In this document: positions 5,877 to 6,871 of the stretch, piece after piece
Numbering within the stretch: position 1 is the stretch's first letter
How the letters are laid out: every line of letters starts with the position of its first letter
From: Anaerolineales bacterium
Lineage (GTDB): Bacteria; Chloroflexota; Anaerolineae; Anaerolineales; DRMV01
DNA: 6,871 nt
Assembly: GCA_015494815.1 (NCBI GenBank)
Contig: WGAK01000150.1
Location: 1 to 6,871 of the forward strand
Reading direction: 5' to 3'
Notes under the pieces: generated by a model
Seen by the model: the letters and a program-made list of their open reading frames with translations, nothing else
The model's database searches: none
Told to the model about the DNA's origin: nothing
Made by a program: the position numbers and the translations under genes

Positions 5877-5904
5877 ACCCCGGAGCCGTTGGCGCCTCCG
5901 GGGT
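5877..5904 (+). promoter_or_regulatory. rplI: Leader hairpin upstream of rplI
   Basis: In the predicted 5' leader, ACCCCGGAG (5877-5885) pairs perfectly with CTCCGGGGT (5896-5904). After one C-C mismatch, two more pairs close a TTGG tetraloop (5889-5892). It ends 12 bases before the ribosome binding site AAAGGGG (5917-5923). It has no T-run and leaves the ribosome site free. It could stabilise the message or act as an autoregulatory element bound by a ribosomal protein; I know of no established bL9 leader of this shape, so this is inference. Confidence 0.5.
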
Positions 5905-5929
5905 GCTGCCGCGAATAAAGGGGCTGACC

Positions 5930-6496
5930 ATGAAGGTGCTGTTAGTCAAAGATGTCTACAAGTTGGGCCGGGCCGGTGAGGTCAAAGAAGTGGCCAACGG
6001 CTATGGACGCAATTACTTGATTCCGCAAGGGCTGGCCGTGCCGGCCACGCCCCAGGCCCTGCGCATGGCCGAGAAAATCCGCCAGCGGGCCGAAAAGGAG
6101 CGCCAGGACGCGGCCGCGCGTCTGCAATCCCTGGCCGAGCGGCTGCAAGGCGTGGTGCTCTACTTCCCCATGCGGGCCAGCGAGACGGGCAAGTTGTACG
6201 GCTCGGTAACCACCCGCATGATTGCGGACGCGCTGCAAGACGAACTGCAACTGGACGAGCCCATCTCCCACCGCCAGATTGACAGCGAGCCCATTCGCCA
6301 GTTGGGCGTGTACGCGGTGCGGGTGCGTCTGACCATGGACCTGTTGCCCGAGGTGCGGGTGGTGGTCTATCGCCAGGGCGAGCAGCCGCCCGCGCTGGAT
6401 GGTGCGCCCGAGGAAGCCCCGGAACCGGCCACGGCCGCGCCTGAGGCCGAGGCCGAAGCCCAACCCGCGGCCGAAGCCGCCGCATCCACCGATTGA
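5930..6496 (+). CDS. rplI: 50S ribosomal protein bL9 with C-terminal extension
   Basis: A 188-residue bL9, which binds 23S rRNA near the L1 stalk of the large subunit and helps keep reading frame. The N-terminal signature is clear: MKVLLVKDVYKLGRAGEV (1-18) and VANGYGRNYLIPQGLA (21-36). The long connecting helix follows (about 41-75, rich in K, R, E, A, Q), then the C-terminal domain with SETGKLYGSVTTRMIADAL (84-102) and VRLTMDLLPEVRVVVY (132-147). The ATG has AAAGGGG (5917-5923) 6 bases upstream. Typical bL9 is about 150 residues; the extra part from about 151 on is a Pro/Glu/Ala-rich acidic tail (PEEAPEPATAAPEAEAEAQP), likely disordered. rplI usually sits with rpsF, ssb and rpsR; here none of those is visible and the gene has its own promoter. 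Confidence 0.96.
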   Translation: MKVLLVKDVYKLGRAGEVKEVANGYGRNYLIPQGLAVPATPQALRMAEKIRQRAEKERQDAAARLQSLAERLQGVVLYFPMRASETGKLYGSVTTRMIADALQDELQLDEPISHRQIDSEPIRQLGVYAVRVRLTMDLLPEVRVVVYRQGEQPPALDGAPEEAPEPATAAPEAEAEAQPAAEAAASTD

Positions 6497-6516
6497 GGCC
6501 GGCCCACACCGACCCG

Positions 6517-6534
6517 CCGGGCCCGGGGCCCCGG
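6517..6534. repeat. Overlapping GC-only palindromes between rplI and the HTH gene
   Basis: CCGGGCCCGG (6517-6526) and CCGGGGCCCCGG (6523-6534) are perfect palindromes overlapping by 4 bases, about 20-40 bases after the rplI stop. They could fold as a short hairpin at the rplI 3' end, but there is no T-run. A weaker stem GGCC-TTC-GGCC (6564-6574) followed by TTAAT lies further on. Given the local GC content their significance is modest. Confidence 0.3.
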
Positions 6535-6596
6535 TCGCGCGGCGCGTGGCCGGACGGTTGCCGGGCCTTCGGCCTTAATCGCGGCAGGAGGTGTGC

Positions 6597-6871
6597 ATGG
6601 CCGCCGAGGCCCCTGCCCCCGGCATCGGGGAGCGCCTGCGCCAGGCCCGCACGGCCCGTGAGTGGTCGTTGCTGCAGGTGGCGCGGGAACTGCACATCAA
6701 ACCCCACTATCTCGAGGCCCTGGAGCGCGACGATTGGGACGCGCTGCCGTCGCCGGCCCATGCGCGCGGCTTCCTGCGCACCTATGCCGCGTTCTTAGGC
6801 CTGGACCCCGACGCGCTGCTGGCCCAGGCCACGCCGCAGCCCGCGGCACCGCCCACCCCCACGGTCACGAC
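6597..6871 (+). CDS. RodZ-like helix-turn-helix protein (5' part, runs off the window)
   Basis: The first 91 codons are present and the frame is still open at the window end. AGGAGGTG (6586-6593) precedes the ATG at 6597, an excellent ribosome binding site. Residues 10-71 form an HTH_25/RodZ-type N-terminal domain: IGERLRQARTAREWSLLQVA (10-29), RELHIKPHYLEALERDDWDA (30-49), then LPSPAHARGFLRTYAAFLGL (50-69). The ALP..HARGFLR.YA..LGLDP pattern is very typical of RodZ and its relatives, which link MreB to the membrane in rods; in lineages without MreB the domain is often attached to other membrane or repeat modules. From residue 79 a Pro/Ala/Thr-rich linker begins (TPQPAAPPTPT), as in RodZ before or after the membrane segment. 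Whether a transmembrane helix and a periplasmic domain follow cannot be seen. The gene is about 100 bases after rplI and may be co-transcribed with it. Confidence 0.85.
   Translation, partial: MAAEAPAPGIGERLRQARTAREWSLLQVARELHIKPHYLEALERDDWDALPSPAHARGFLRTYAAFLGLDPDALLAQATPQPAAPPTPTVT

Overview
This is a GC-rich bacterial window. Every gene I can support reads on the + strand. The layout recalls a Chloroflexota genome (Anaerolineae-like): a liv-type ABC transporter, a short CstA, paired ArsA/Get3-like ATPases, an rplI standing alone, and a RodZ-like helix-turn-helix gene. That placement is an inference from family resemblance and gene style, not a measured match.

Layout: (1) 1-179 is the 3' end of a LivF-type branched-chain amino acid ABC ATPase, closed by a convincing intrinsic terminator at 206-233. 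(2) 234-567 has no gene I can support. It ends in an AT-richer block with an 18-bp inverted repeat, an extended -10-like element and a strong ribosome binding site. (3) 568-2355 is cstA, a multi-pass carbon-starvation/pyruvate-family transporter, followed by a GC-rich hairpin. (4) 2424-5239 is a compact four-gene cassette: a 146-residue CxxC protein with a thioredoxin-like layout, a 90-residue membrane protein, and two divergent ArsA/Get3-family ATPases overlapping by 4 bp (ATGA). (5) A perfect 10-bp hairpin precedes an unrecognised 176-residue protein (5308-5838). (6) A near-consensus sigma-70 promoter (TTGACG, 17 bp, TACAAT) overlaps the end of that gene and drives rplI (ribosomal protein bL9) through a leader with a hairpin. 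(7) A RodZ-like HTH gene begins at 6597 and runs off the window.

The most interesting part is the cassette in region 4. The two ATPases keep intact P-loops with the signature lysine, but their switch motifs have diverged differently. The first keeps the switch I aspartate (DPQASLSD) but has an unusual switch II (DLVPLGHALYYL). The second keeps a switch II start (DTAPT) but carries Asn at the switch I aspartate position (NPVHSLSS). This suggests an obligate, asymmetric heterodimer. With a small membrane protein and a CxxC protein directly upstream, it could form an uncharacterised membrane-protein targeting, cofactor or metal-handling system. Its physical link to cstA may be functional or only positional.
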